DNA of 64,000 nucleotides, from positions 62,001 through 126,000 of the forward strand of contig NZ_JAJFAV010000015.1 in the NCBI RefSeq assembly GCF_020711235.1, in the 5' to 3' direction. A program made the translations under genes and the position numbers. Of this stretch, positions 15,826 to 28,792 are shown in pieces. A model generated the notes under the pieces. That model was not told the origin of the DNA and searched no databases. It saw only the letters and a list, made by a program, of their open reading frames with translations. Source of the DNA: Hymenobacter sp. 15J16-1T3B. GTDB lineage: Bacteria; Bacteroidota; Bacteroidia; Cytophagales; Hymenobacteraceae. Position 1 is the stretch's first letter; the number at the start of each line of letters is the position of its first letter.

Positions 15826-17817
15826 ATGCCCCACTTTTTACTCCGCTTAGCCGCGTTGCTCGGCCTTGGGCTGCTGGCGGCGTGGTCGGCAGGGGCCACG
15901 CCGCGGCGGCCGGCCGCCGCGGGGCCATCCGTGGCGCCGAATCCGGCCACCTTGGCGGCCAGCAGCGTGCAGCGCACCAGCCAGCACCGCCTCGACAGCC
16001 TCCAAGCGCTGATTGACGCCCGGCCGCAGCCGGACACCATCACCGTGATGCTGCTCACGAAGCTGGCCTGGGAGCGACAGCAGCGCGACACCCGCTCCGG
16101 CCTGCCCGTGTTGCAGCAGGCCCTGCGCCTGGCCCGCCGCCTGCACTGCCGCGATTTTGAAGCCGAAACCCTGCTCGAAGTCGCCGACTGCTACATTTTG
16201 CTTGGGGAGTACGAAGCGGCCAAGCACTGGATGACACTCGCCGAAGCCGAGTTTACCCGCATCCACAACATCGGCGGGCAGATCCGCTGCTTGGGCCGCT
16301 TGGCCAAAATAGCCGCGCAGCAGGGCCAGTACGCCACGGCCTTGGCCTACTGTTTCCGCGTGCCGCCCTCCTTCGACGCCGGCGACACCCGCCGCTTCTA
16401 CACCAGCCTGCAGATCCAAATCGGCAACGTGTACCGGCAGCTCGGCGAACTGGACAACGCCGAACAATACCTGCACCACGCCCTGCAAGTGTCGCAACAC
16501 TGGGATTATCCCGATCGGCTCAACTTGATCTTCGGAGAGTTAGGCGAAATCCGCCGCCAGCAGGGGCGCTGGATGGAGGCGCGCTACTACTACACCCAGA
16601 GCATGGCCATCAGCCAGCGGCTGCACCTAGCCGCCGAAGTGCTGCGCATGGAAATCAACTTGGCCGAAATGGACGAGCAGCTCGGGCACGGCGCCGCGGC
16701 CATGACGCGCGCCCACGTGGTGCTCGGCACGGCCCGCAAAGTGCTGCCCCTATCGGTGCCGCGGGTGCTGGGGCTGCTGGCCCGCAGCAGCCTGGGCCGC
16801 GGCTGGCCCGACAGCGCCGTGGTATACGCCCGCCGCAGCCTGCGGGAAAGCCAGCTGCTGCACGTCCCCGAGGGCATCCGCGACGCACACGAGGTGCTGG
16901 CCCGGGCCTACGCGCGGCGCGGCGACTTCGCCCGCGCTTACCAGGCCCAGCAGCAGTTTATGGCCGCCCGCGACAGCCTGACCGGCGCCGAGGTCAGCCG
17001 CCGCACCGTGGCGTTGCAGTACCGCCACGAGCTGGGCCAGCAGCAGGCTCAGATTCAGCTGCTCACCCAGAAAACGCGCCTGCAGCAGCAGCGGCAGGAA
17101 CTGAACCGCCTGCGCCAGCGCTGGCAGGCCTTGCTGCTGCTGGGCCTGGCCGGGCTGATCCTCGGATTGAGCGGGCTGGCGTTCTGGCAGTACCGCCGCC
17201 GCCAGGCCGCCCGCGAAGCCGCCCTGCGCACCAGTCTGGCGGCCGACCTGCACGACGACGTAGGTTCCCTACTCACCCAGATTTCCATGCAGAGTACCAT
17301 GCTGCGCGAGGGGCTGTACCCGCCCGAACAGCAGCGCCAACACCTCGACCACATGGCCGAAACCAGCCGGCAGGCTGCCCGCCAGATGAGCGACGTGGTG
17401 TGGGGCATCGACGCGCGCAACGACTCGCTCACGAGCGTGCTCGACCGCATGCGTGACCACGCCTACCTGGTGCTGCCTCCGGCCGGGGTGGAACTGGATT
17501 TCGTGGCCGAGCCGGATCTGACCGCCGCCGCGGTGCCGCTGGCGGCCCGGCAGGCGCTGTACCTGATCTACAAGGAGGCTCTGCACAACGCGGTGAAGCA
17601 CGCCGGCGCTCGGCAAGTGACGGTGCGCCTGCGCCTGCGCGGCCGGCAGCTGGAGTTGGACGTGCACGACGACGGCAGCGGCGCCGCCCTGCCCGCTCGG
17701 CCCGTGGGCCAGGGCCTGCGCAACATGCAAGCCCGGGCCGCCGCCGCTGCCGGCTCGGTCAGCTACGACGCCAGCGGCCCGGGCTTTCGGGTGGTGGCCC
17801 GGCTGCCGCTGAGCTAA
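15826..17817 (+). CDS. TPR-containing sensor histidine kinase (HisKA_3 / LytS-NarX type)
   Basis: 663 residues: signal peptide, about 390 residues of TPR repeats predicted in the periplasm, a coiled coil, one transmembrane helix (WQALLLLGLAGLILGLSGLAFW), then HisKA_3. The phospho-acceptor His476 is in AADLHDDVGSLLTQIS. The C-terminal HATPase shows KEALHNAVKHAGA (N box) and DDGSG and GQGLRNMQARA (G boxes). The NarL-type response regulator encoded downstream is the obvious partner. The signal is unknown. Confidence 0.88.
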   Translation: MPHFLLRLAALLGLGLLAAWSAGATPRRPAAAGPSVAPNPATLAASSVQRTSQHRLDSLQALIDARPQPDTITVMLLTKLAWERQQRDTRSGLPVLQQALRLARRLHCRDFEAETLLEVADCYILLGEYEAAKHWMTLAEAEFTRIHNIGGQIRCLGRLAKIAAQQGQYATALAYCFRVPPSFDAGDTRRFYTSLQIQIGNVYRQLGELDNAEQYLHHALQVSQHWDYPDRLNLIFGELGEIRRQQGRWMEARYYYTQSMAISQRLHLAAEVLRMEINLAEMDEQLGHGAAAMTRAHVVLGTARKVLPLSVPRVLGLLARSSLGRGWPDSAVVYARRSLRESQLLHVPEGIRDAHEVLARAYARRGDFARAYQAQQQFMAARDSLTGAEVSRRTVALQYRHELGQQQAQIQLLTQKTRLQQQRQELNRLRQRWQALLLLGLAGLILGLSGLAFWQYRRRQAAREAALRTSLAADLHDDVGSLLTQISMQSTMLREGLYPPEQQRQHLDHMAETSRQAARQMSDVVWGIDARNDSLTSVLDRMRDHAYLVLPPAGVELDFVAEPDLTAAAVPLAARQALYLIYKEALHNAVKHAGARQVTVRLRLRGRQLELDVHDDGSGAALPARPVGQGLRNMQARAAAAAGSVSYDASGPGFRVVARLPLS

Positions 17818-17979
17818 CGCCACCGTATGCCATTATTACCCTGTTGTTATCAATGCGTTATTCTCAATAAATCAAATAATTCCTCCCGGATCTGCGGGGT
17901 CAATCCACGGGTCCCATACCCGTTATTTTCACATCTTTATGCTATACCCCAGGCGCTGCTTCGTACTGACCTTTGTCCC

Positions 17980-18603
17980 GTGATTTACCTCGGCATTATT
18001 GAAGACCAACCGACGATTCGGGAGGCGCTGACGGGCTACCTCTGCGCCCAGCCGGAGTTTAGTTGCGTGCTCAGCGCGGCCTCCGTCGAAGAGTTTCTGG
18101 CCGCGGTGCCCACCATGATTCACCGCCCCACGCTTATCCTCTCCGACATCGGGCTGCCGGGCCTCTCGGGCATCGAAGGGCTGGCGCCGCTGCGGCATCT
18201 GCTGCCCCAAGCCGAAGTCGTGATGCTCAGCGTGTACACGGATGCGCAGCGCGTGTTCGATTCGTTGCGCGCCGGTGCGGTGGGCTACCTGGAAAAAGAC
18301 ACCCCGCTGCCCGTGCTCAAGGACAACCTGCTGCAAGTGGCCGCGGGCGGTTCGCCCATGTCGCCGGGCATTGCGCGCCACGTCATCCGCTACTTTCAGT
18401 CGCCCCCACGCCCCGCGCTGGAGCCGCTGACGCCCCGCGAGCAGGATATTGTGCGCGGCATCGAGGACGGGCTGAGCTACCAGCGCATCGCCGACCGTTT
18501 GTTTCTGAGCATTGACACCGTGCGCAGCCACATCCGGCAGGTGTACCGCAAGCTGCAAGTCAATTCCAAGGCCGAACTCCTGGCCCGCGGCTACCGCCGC
18601 TAA
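17980..18603 (+). CDS. NarL/FixJ-family response regulator
   Basis: 207 residues from a GTG start (MIYLGIIEDQPTIREAL). The receiver has acidic residues in IIEDQ, the phospho-acceptor Asp56 in LILSDIGLPG and the conserved Lys in YLEKDTPLP. The LuxR-type helix-turn-helix is LTPREQDIVRGIEDGLSYQRIADRLFLSIDTVRSHIRQVY. The AT-rich 162-base gap after the kinase gene suggests its own promoter. It probably regulates transcription on phosphorylation by the 15826-17817 kinase. Confidence 0.9.
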   Translation: MIYLGIIEDQPTIREALTGYLCAQPEFSCVLSAASVEEFLAAVPTMIHRPTLILSDIGLPGLSGIEGLAPLRHLLPQAEVVMLSVYTDAQRVFDSLRAGAVGYLEKDTPLPVLKDNLLQVAAGGSPMSPGIARHVIRYFQSPPRPALEPLTPREQDIVRGIEDGLSYQRIADRLFLSIDTVRSHIRQVYRKLQVNSKAELLARGYRR

Positions 18604-18647
18604 CCCTGCCGGCGCTACCAAAAGCCGTCCTCCTCCCTCCTAACGCA

Positions 18648-18682
18648 GCAAAGGCGCGGCCGCAGTGCGGCCGCGCCTTTGC
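18648..18682. terminator. Long GC-rich bidirectional hairpin
   Basis: A perfect 16-bp stem separates the converging response regulator and TerB-like genes: GCAAAGGCGCGGCCGC at 18648-18663 and its complement at 18667-18682, loop AGT. Confidence 0.8.
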
Positions 18683-18701
18683 GCTTATTGCCAAATCGGT
18701 T

Positions 18702-19166
18702 TTACAGGCCGTTGCCGTGCGTGGGCTCGCCTTTGCCCTGAAAATTCAGAAAGGCTTGCGACTCTTCCTTGATTTGCTCGCGGGGCAGGCCGTCGCGCAC
18801 GCCCATCGAGATTTTGCGCACCAGCACGCCCACAATGGCTTTGCGGAAGCCCAGCTTCTCGGCCATGTCGATGCAAAAGTCCATCTCGTTGTCGTCCACC
18901 ACGCCGTCGGCCAGCATCATGTCCACGAGGTCAAAGATCTGGTCGAACCGTTCCGAGTCGTTGTCGGGAATGTGCAGCACGTGGGTGCTGGCGTTGGAGA
19001 CGGCGCTGCGCACGTCGCTGGCGCTCAGACCATTTTTCTTGCCCACGGCCACCAGGAAGTTCATTTCTCGCTCATCGATGTGCCCGTCGACGCGGGCCAG
19101 GGCGGCGAGGTTGTGGATGTGGCTGCGGACTTTTTTGTTCTGCTCGCTTTCGAAGAAACCAAACAT
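18702..19166 (-). CDS. TerB-like (tellurite resistance TerB fold) protein
   Basis: 154 residues, all helical. LAALARVDGHIDEREMNFLVAVGKKNGLS and MMLADGVVDDNEMDFCIDMAEKLGF form the two acidic, metal-binding-like repeats of the TerB fold. In Bacteroidota such proteins occur singly, without the rest of a ter operon, as here. The exact role is unknown. Confidence 0.75.
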   Translation of the reverse strand: MFGFFESEQNKKVRSHIHNLAALARVDGHIDEREMNFLVAVGKKNGLSASDVRSAVSNASTHVLHIPDNDSERFDQIFDLVDMMLADGVVDDNEMDFCIDMAEKLGFRKAIVGVLVRKISMGVRDGLPREQIKEESQAFLNFQGKGEPTHGNGL

Positions 19167-19384
19167 AGGTCGGGCAGGAATAAAGCGGTGAAGGGAGGAG
19201 CGGCCGCGGGAAGGTTGGGGATGTGGTCCGCCGCCCGGCGACCATGGCGGGCGGCAACGGGGCGATGTTAAGGTATGGTTTCGCCTTCATCCGTTCAATA
19301 CGGGGTTGCAAAAAAAACTGCCATTTTGCCGGTCATATTTGCGCACAAATTTTAGGTCAAGCGGCGCCGGTTGGCCGGTTCTTG

Positions 19385-19392
19385 TACCTTTG
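19385..19392 (+). promoter_or_regulatory. TACCTTTG -7 box for pfkA
   Basis: TACCTTTG lies 54 bases upstream of the pfkA ATG, so the 5' leader would be about 50 bases. The whole 19167-19446 gap otherwise holds only AT-rich promoter-like sequence. Confidence 0.6.
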
Positions 19393-19446
19393 CCATTTCA
19401 TGGACGGCCCATCCCCGGACGGGCCGTCATCCTGACCCACGAAAGA

Positions 19447-20418
19447 ATGAAGCGAATTGGAGTGTTTACCAGCGGCGGTGACGCGCCCGGTATGAACGCC
19501 GCTGTGCGCGCCGTGGTGCGCACGGCCCTTTACCACGGCATCGAAGTATACGGCATCATGCGCGGCTATTCGGGCATGATCAAGGGGGAAATCGTCAAAC
19601 TCGATTCCACCTCCGTGGCCAACATCGTGCAGCGGGGCGGCACCATCCTCAAATCGGCCCGCTCGCAACGATTTCAGACCAAGGAAGGCCGGCAGGAGGC
19701 CTTCGACCAGCTGGTGAACCACCGCATCGAGGGCTTGGTGGCCATCGGCGGCAACGGCACCTTCACCGGCGCCGAGCTGTTTGAGCGCGAATTCGGCATT
19801 CCGACGGTGGGCGCTCCCGGCACCATCGACAACGACCTCTACGGTACCGACTACACCATCGGCTACGACACGGCCGTGAACACGGCCCTCGACGCCATCG
19901 ACAAAATCCGCGACACGGCCGACTCGCACGACCGCGCCTTCTTCGTGGAGGTGATGGGCCGCGACTCGGGCTACATCGCCATTCCCTGCGCCATCGGCGG
20001 CGGGGCTGAAATCGTGCTGGTGCCCGAGCAGGTACAGAGCATCGACACCGTGATTGAAACCCTGCAAGTGGCCCGCAAGCGCCAAAAGTCGTCGTTTCTG
20101 ATCATCGTAGCAGAGGGCGACGAGGAAGGCAACGCCACGGCCGTGGCCACCAAGGTGAAGGAAGCCATTCCGGAAATGGACGCCCGCGTGACGGTTATCG
20201 GCCACATTCAGCGCGGCGGCGCCCCCTCGGCGGCCGACCGCCTGCTGGCCTCGCAAATCGGCATTGCCGCCGTGGAAGGCCTGCTCAACGGCATGCGCAA
20301 CGTGATGGCCGGCATCGTGGACCGCAAGCTGGTGTACACGCCCTTCCAGGAGTGCATTTCGCGCAAGAAGATGATCAACCAAGGTTTCATGCGCATGGTG
20401 GAAATCCTCTCGGTGTAA
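19447..20418 (+). CDS. pfkA: 6-phosphofructokinase
   Basis: 323 residues, the normal length for bacterial PFK; it phosphorylates fructose-6-phosphate in glycolysis. It has GVFTSGGDAPGMNAAVR (nucleotide loop), PGTIDNDLYGTDYTIGYDTA with the catalytic Asp in TIDND, EVMGRDSGYIA and GHIQRGGAPSAADR. Oddity: the usual GGDGS/T motif reads GGNGT, so Asn103 occupies the place of the Mg-ATP-contacting Asp103 of E. coli PfkA. Whether this is common in related organisms could not be checked. Confidence 0.92.
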   Translation: MKRIGVFTSGGDAPGMNAAVRAVVRTALYHGIEVYGIMRGYSGMIKGEIVKLDSTSVANIVQRGGTILKSARSQRFQTKEGRQEAFDQLVNHRIEGLVAIGGNGTFTGAELFEREFGIPTVGAPGTIDNDLYGTDYTIGYDTAVNTALDAIDKIRDTADSHDRAFFVEVMGRDSGYIAIPCAIGGGAEIVLVPEQVQSIDTVIETLQVARKRQKSSFLIIVAEGDEEGNATAVATKVKEAIPEMDARVTVIGHIQRGGAPSAADRLLASQIGIAAVEGLLNGMRNVMAGIVDRKLVYTPFQECISRKKMINQGFMRMVEILSV

Positions 20419-20420
20419 AG

Positions 20421-20507
20421 GTGAGCTTGTGAAATTGTGAAGTGGTGAGTTTGACGTTCTGATTGTATGGACGTCAAACTCACCACTTCACAATTTCACA
20501 AGCTCAC
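20421..20507. repeat. 37-bp perfect inverted repeat at the pfkA-miaA junction
   Basis: The left arm at 20421-20457 is the exact reverse complement of the right arm at 20471-20507, with a 13-base loop. The arms are AT-richer than the surroundings and consist of degenerate GTGA-type words (GTGAGCTTGTGAAATTGTGA). The right arm covers the miaA stop codon at 20488-20490 and the last codons of miaA. It probably terminates both converging transcripts, though no T-run follows. Confidence 0.9.
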
Positions 20508-21393
20508 AAATTGCCGCCTCGGCCGCCTCCGGGTGCAGCCACTGGTACTGCTCGTCGCGGCGCAGCCAGGTGAGCTGGCGCTTGGCGTAGCGGCGGGTGT
20601 TGCGCTTGAGCAGGCGCACGGCTTCGGCCCAGTCGTAGAGGCCGTCGAGGTAGCCGAAAATTTCCTGGTAGCCCACCGTTTGCAGGGCTTGTGCGTGGCG
20701 GTGCGGCAGCATGCCGCGCACTTCCTCCAGCAGGCCCTGGGTTAGCATCTGGTCCACGCGCTCATCGATGCGCTGGTACAGCTCGTCCCGCTCGCGCGTC
20801 AAGGCCACTTTCACGGTGCGCCAGGGCCGCTCGGTTTTCGGGCCGGCTTGGTGAAACGAGCTGAACGGGCGGCCCGAGCTGCGACACACTTCCAGGGCCC
20901 GCAGCACGCGCACCGGGTTTTGCCGGTCGATACGTGCGTGGCAGACAGGGTCTAGCTCGGCCAATTCTTCAACCAAGGCGGGCAGGCCTTTTTCCGTGAG
21001 TTCCCGCTGCAGCTGGGCCCGGAGGGCGGCGTCGGCGGGCGGCAGTTCGTCCAAGCCGTCGGTGACGGCCTGCAGGTACAGGCCCGAGCCGCCGGTCAGG
21101 ATAATGACTTCGTGCTGCTGAAACAGCTCGTGCAGCAGCTGCAGGCAGTCGGCTTCGTAGCGGCCGGCGCTGTAGTCCTCCGTGATGCTGTGCGAATCGA
21201 CGAAGTGGTGGGGCACGCCCTGCATTTCCTGGATGGTGGGCTTGGCCGTGCCGATGTGCATTTCGCGGAAAAACTGCCGGGCGTCGGCCGATACGACCTC
21301 GGTGCCAAAGTGCTGGGCCAGGCGCACGCACAGGGCGGTTTTGCCCACGGCGGTGGGGCCGGCTACCACCAGCAAAGTAGGTTGCTTGCTCAT
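20488..21393 (-). CDS. miaA: tRNA dimethylallyltransferase
   Basis: 301 residues. It transfers a dimethylallyl group to A37 of tRNAs that read UNN codons. It has the P-loop VVAGPTAVGKTALC, SADARQFFREMHIGTAKP, ILTGGSGLYLQAVTDG, and the DPVCHARIDRQNPVRVLRALEV and RRYAKRQLTWLRRD blocks. The ATG overlaps the stop of the upstream glycosyltransferase gene by four bases, so the two are translationally coupled. Its last codons lie in the large inverted repeat. Confidence 0.95.
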   Translation of the reverse strand: MSKQPTLLVVAGPTAVGKTALCVRLAQHFGTEVVSADARQFFREMHIGTAKPTIQEMQGVPHHFVDSHSITEDYSAGRYEADCLQLLHELFQQHEVIILTGGSGLYLQAVTDGLDELPPADAALRAQLQRELTEKGLPALVEELAELDPVCHARIDRQNPVRVLRALEVCRSSGRPFSSFHQAGPKTERPWRTVKVALTRERDELYQRIDERVDQMLTQGLLEEVRGMLPHRHAQALQTVGYQEIFGYLDGLYDWAEAVRLLKRNTRRYAKRQLTWLRRDEQYQWLHPEAAEAAICELVKL

Positions 21394-22511
21394 GCGGATA
21401 CAGTCTTGGGCTCGGCGGGCCAGAGGGCGGCGTAGAGGCGCAGCAGCTCCTGTTCCTCGCGCTGCCAGTTCAGCTCCAGCCGGGCGCGGCGGCAGTGCTC
21501 GGCCAGTTGCTGGTAGCGGGCAGGGGTGCCGAGTAAGCCGTTCAGGGCGGCGGTCAGGGCCGCGGGCGTCAACTCGGGTACGACTTCCGCCACGTGGTAC
21601 TGTTCGTTCAGGGCCAAGTATTCGGGCAAGGGCGAAATCAGTTGAGGCACGCCGGCATGCAGGTAGTCGAAAAACTTGTTGGCCAGCGAGTAATAGTAGC
21701 TTAGGCCCAAGTTTTCGAGGACGCTGATGCCCACGGCGGCCCGGGCCGTTACCTCGCGCAGCGCGGCGGGCAGCACGTAGCCCCGAAACTCCACCCGGCC
21801 GCTTTGCAGCAAACCCAGTTCCTCGGCGCGCCCCCGCAGGCTGTCCGACAGGTCGCCTTCGCCGCAGATGATCAGGCGGGCCGGTACCTGGGGCATGGCT
21901 TCGAGCAGGGCTTCGAGGCCGCGGCCGGCGTTGAGGGCGCCTTGGTAGAGAATGTAGCCTTCACTGGCCACGGCCGGGGCGCTTTCGGCCAGCCGGCTGA
22001 TGTTGCGCACCGTTCCGAAGGGCCGCCCGTAGCGCTGCTGAAACAGCCGCGCCAGCGCCGGGCCCACGGTGTAGGCCAGCGTGGCGCGCGGCACCACGAA
22101 GCGCTCCACGGCCAGCCACAGGCGGCGCACGGCGGGCCGGCCCACCACTTCGGGCACTTCCGTAAACAGCTCGTGCGCATCGTATACGAAGGGCACCCCG
22201 CCCAGGCGGGCGCGCAGCCAGGTGGGCAGGGCCGCGTCGAGGTCGGCGCAGCCGTAGGCCGCGAAGCCGCGCTGCCCGAGCAGGTACAGCAGCAGGCGCA
22301 GGTTGTATTCGAGGTAGAACAGCTTGCCCTTGCTGAACCAGCAGCGCAAGCGGTGTTGTTCGTAGGGCTGGGCCGTCAGCGGCTTCGACGCGCGCCACTC
22401 CCGCCCCACGAGGCGCACCTGGTAGCCCGCGCCGGCCAGCGAAGCGCAGATGCGCTGCATCCGTTGGTCGTAGTTCAGGTCGGTGGTGACGGCGAAGAGC
22501 AGGCGGCGCAC
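21390..22511 (-). CDS. Glycosyltransferase, GT4 family
   Basis: 373 residues from a GTG start (VRRLLFAVTTDLNYDQRM). The C-terminal Rossmann half shows EGYILYQGALNAGRGLEALLEAM, RLIICGEGDLSD and a donor-binding region SYYYSLANKFFDYLHAGVPQLIS. It probably adds a sugar to a surface polysaccharide or glycolipid. An in-frame GTG 45 bases upstream (22556) is an alternative start. Confidence 0.85.
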   Translation of the reverse strand: MRRLLFAVTTDLNYDQRMQRICASLAGAGYQVRLVGREWRASKPLTAQPYEQHRLRCWFSKGKLFYLEYNLRLLLYLLGQRGFAAYGCADLDAALPTWLRARLGGVPFVYDAHELFTEVPEVVGRPAVRRLWLAVERFVVPRATLAYTVGPALARLFQQRYGRPFGTVRNISRLAESAPAVASEGYILYQGALNAGRGLEALLEAMPQVPARLIICGEGDLSDSLRGRAEELGLLQSGRVEFRGYVLPAALREVTARAAVGISVLENLGLSYYYSLANKFFDYLHAGVPQLISPLPEYLALNEQYHVAEVVPELTPAALTAALNGLLGTPARYQQLAEHCRRARLELNWQREEQELLRLYAALWPAEPKTVSA

Positions 22512-22567
22512 GAGAAAAAAGGAAAAAACCAAGCCCGCCGGGCAACGAACGGGCACCGGGGTTCGGA

Positions 22568-22584
22568 TATATTTGACAAATTTA
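22568..22584. promoter_or_regulatory. Face-to-face -7 boxes between divergent genes
   Basis: TATATTTG (plus, 22568-22575) and TAAATTTG (minus, 22584-22577) both match TAnnTTTG, are separated by one base and point towards each other. They would serve the hybrid kinase gene (plus) and the glycosyltransferase gene (minus). Confidence 0.45.
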
Positions 22585-22653
22585 AGAAGTAAACCCTGCT
22601 CCCCGGCCGCCTGCCTCCCCCACGGCGGCGCGGCCGGCCGCTAGTTCTCCCGC

Positions 22654-26796
<4,143 letters not shown>

Positions 26797-26855
26797 CGGG
26801 CCGTTGTTGCAGCACCGCTCCACCCTACCTTCCCCCAAACCCTTAGCTAGCAGTC

Positions 26856-27233
26856 ATGTCCGACTCCAAAACCATTCTGATTGCGGAGGACAGCTCCGTT
26901 ATTCTGAACCTGACCAAGAAGATCCTGGAGCTGCAGAAGTACCGCATCGTGTCGGCCAAAAACGGCGGCGAAGTGATGAAACAGCTCGAAGCCCAGCCCA
27001 TCGACTGCATTTTGCTGGATATAAATATTCCGGTGAAAGACGGCATGACCGTGGCCCGCGAAATCCGCCAGAGCACGAACGACAAAATCCGGCAGGTGCC
27101 CATCATTGCCATCACCGGCAACGCCAACAATTATTCGATGGACGACTTCCGCGAAGCCGGCGTGACGGACTACCTGCCCAAGCCCCTGGACTTCGACGCG
27201 CTGGTGCGCACCGTGAAGCAACACATCGGGTAA
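26856..27233 (+). CDS. Single-domain response regulator
   Basis: 125 residues, receiver only. Acidic pocket in ILIAEDSSVI, phospho-acceptor Asp55 in CILLDINIPVKDG, conserved Thr in IAITGNAN and Lys in YLPKPLDF. There is no output domain, so it acts as a phosphate relay or by protein contact, probably downstream of the HPt domain of the preceding kinase. Confidence 0.9.
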   Translation: MSDSKTILIAEDSSVILNLTKKILELQKYRIVSAKNGGEVMKQLEAQPIDCILLDINIPVKDGMTVAREIRQSTNDKIRQVPIIAITGNANNYSMDDFREAGVTDYLPKPLDFDALVRTVKQHIG

Positions 27234-27239
27234 GTATTC

Positions 27240-27329
27240 GGGTGATTAGGTGATTGGGTAATTGGGTAATGAAGTCCGTGGACGTTGCCTACTACCTAAT
27301 CACCTAGTCCCATAATCACCTAATCACCC
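27240..27329. repeat. GTGATTAGG-type intergenic palindrome
   Basis: The outer 16 bases (27240-27255) and their exact complement (27314-27329) enclose further degenerate GGTGATT/GGGTAAT words and a central GTCC/GGAC hairpin. It ends two bases before the next ATG. It resembles the 20421-20507 element in style, not in sequence. Confidence 0.75.
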
Positions 27330-27331
27330 AA

Positions 27332-28099
27332 ATGCAGGTCACTTTCCTCGGCACGGGTACGTCGCAGGGCGTGCCGGTTATCGGCTGCCACTGCGAGGTG
27401 TGCCGGTCGGTGGACTTTCGCGACAAGCGCCTGCGCGTGTCGGTGCACCTGCAGGTGCAGGGGCGCAGCATCATCATCGACTCGGGACCCGATTTTCGGC
27501 AGCAGGTGCTGCGCGAGCGAGTCGACCGGCTCGACGCCTTGGTGTTTACGCACGAGCACAAGGACCACACAGCGGGCATGGACGACATTCGCGCTTACAA
27601 CTTCAAGCAGCAGCAGGACATGCCCGTGTACGCCGAGCCGCGGGTGCTGGAGCAGCTCAAGCGCGAGTACGCCTACATCTTTGCCGAACACAAGTACCCC
27701 GGCGTGCCGCGGGTGCAGACGGTACCCATCCTAAGCGACACCGCGGCCTTCGAAGTCGAGGGCATCGAGTTTCAGCCCGTCCGCGCACTGCACTACAAAC
27801 TGCCGGTGCTCGGCTTCCGGGTAGGTCATTTCTCGTACGTCACCGACGCCAACCACCTTTCCCCGGAAGCCCGCGAGCAGCTGCGCGGCTCCGACGTGCT
27901 GGTGCTCAACGCCCTGCGCCACGAGCCGCACATTTCGCACTTCAGCCTTTCCGAGGCCTTGGAAGTCATCGAGGACGTGCAGCCCAAGCGCGCCTACCTC
28001 ACCCACATCAGCCACCTGCTCGGCAAGCACCGCGAGGTGGAAGCCACCCTGCCCGCCCACGTGCGCCTGGCCTACGACGGGCTACGGCTGGAGGTCTGA
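27332..28099 (+). CDS. MBL-fold metallo-hydrolase (PhnP/RNase Z-like)
   Basis: 255 residues. FLGTGTSQGVPVIGCHCEVC is the opening block of PhnP-like phosphodiesterases, including the structural Cys pair. The metal-binding motif FTHEHKDHTAGMDDIR, the ligands in VTDANHLS and the closing THISHLLGKH are all present. It probably hydrolyses a phosphodiester, with the substrate unknown. No phosphonate genes are nearby. Confidence 0.85.
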   Translation: MQVTFLGTGTSQGVPVIGCHCEVCRSVDFRDKRLRVSVHLQVQGRSIIIDSGPDFRQQVLRERVDRLDALVFTHEHKDHTAGMDDIRAYNFKQQQDMPVYAEPRVLEQLKREYAYIFAEHKYPGVPRVQTVPILSDTAAFEVEGIEFQPVRALHYKLPVLGFRVGHFSYVTDANHLSPEAREQLRGSDVLVLNALRHEPHISHFSLSEALEVIEDVQPKRAYLTHISHLLGKHREVEATLPAHVRLAYDGLRLEV

Positions 28100-28147
28100 G
28101 CCTGCGGTTCAGGGCAAGTGCCGCAGCGGGCGCCCAGCTCCGTTGCC

Positions 28148-28624
28148 CTAGGGCCGTACTTCGGTCAGGCGCAGCCACAGCCCAAAATCCGCTTTGACCG
28201 GCATCTCCGAGCCGTTGAGGGCGCGCTCCAACTCCCAACGCGAATACACCACGGCGTACCGATGTCCCGCAGCCACCACGCTGGTGGTATCCAGCAAGTT
28301 CAGCCGCTGCGCGGCCTCGGCGTGTAGGGGCAGCCGGATGTCCTGCTCTTGCCCCCGGGCATCGGTAATGCGCAGCGTGGGCCACGCGAAGTTGGGCACA
28401 AAGCAATTGGCTCCTGCCGGACAATACGCGTAATCCAGCGCGGTCATGCGCACCGTCAGCAGCGGCTGCGCGGCCGAGGGCAGGCGCACCTGCTGCTCGT
28501 AGTGCAGCTTTACCTCCTGCCCAAAAGCGGCCTCCAGGTCGGCCGGGCGGGCGGGTTCCACGGTTTTTTTCTGACAGGCCACCAGGCCAAGGCTCGTCAT
28601 TAGGGCTAGTACAAGTGGTTTCAT
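28148..28624 (-). CDS. Hypothetical lipoprotein
   Basis: 158 residues with a lipobox (LALMTSLGLVAC, Cys17). The rest is a beta-rich domain with a Cys pair (AYCPAGANCFVPN) and RWELERALNG. Similar small lipoproteins occur in Cytophagales. Function unknown. It converges with the MBL hydrolase gene. Confidence 0.65.
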   Translation of the reverse strand: MKPLVLALMTSLGLVACQKKTVEPARPADLEAAFGQEVKLHYEQQVRLPSAAQPLLTVRMTALDYAYCPAGANCFVPNFAWPTLRITDARGQEQDIRLPLHAEAAQRLNLLDTTSVVAAGHRYAVVYSRWELERALNGSEMPVKADFGLWLRLTEVRP

Positions 28625-28792
28625 TGGGCAACGCGCGATAGAGTAGCTTTAAGCAGTGCGAACAAACACTGCCGACCGGAAGAGCTCCGCCAGTGAACAA
28701 CGGGTTGCATGGCCGAACAAGAATTAAGCCACGCACCAGCTGCCTTACCTAGTACCTTCGCGGTAGCAGCCTTGCTGTTTTTCCCGGGTTTC

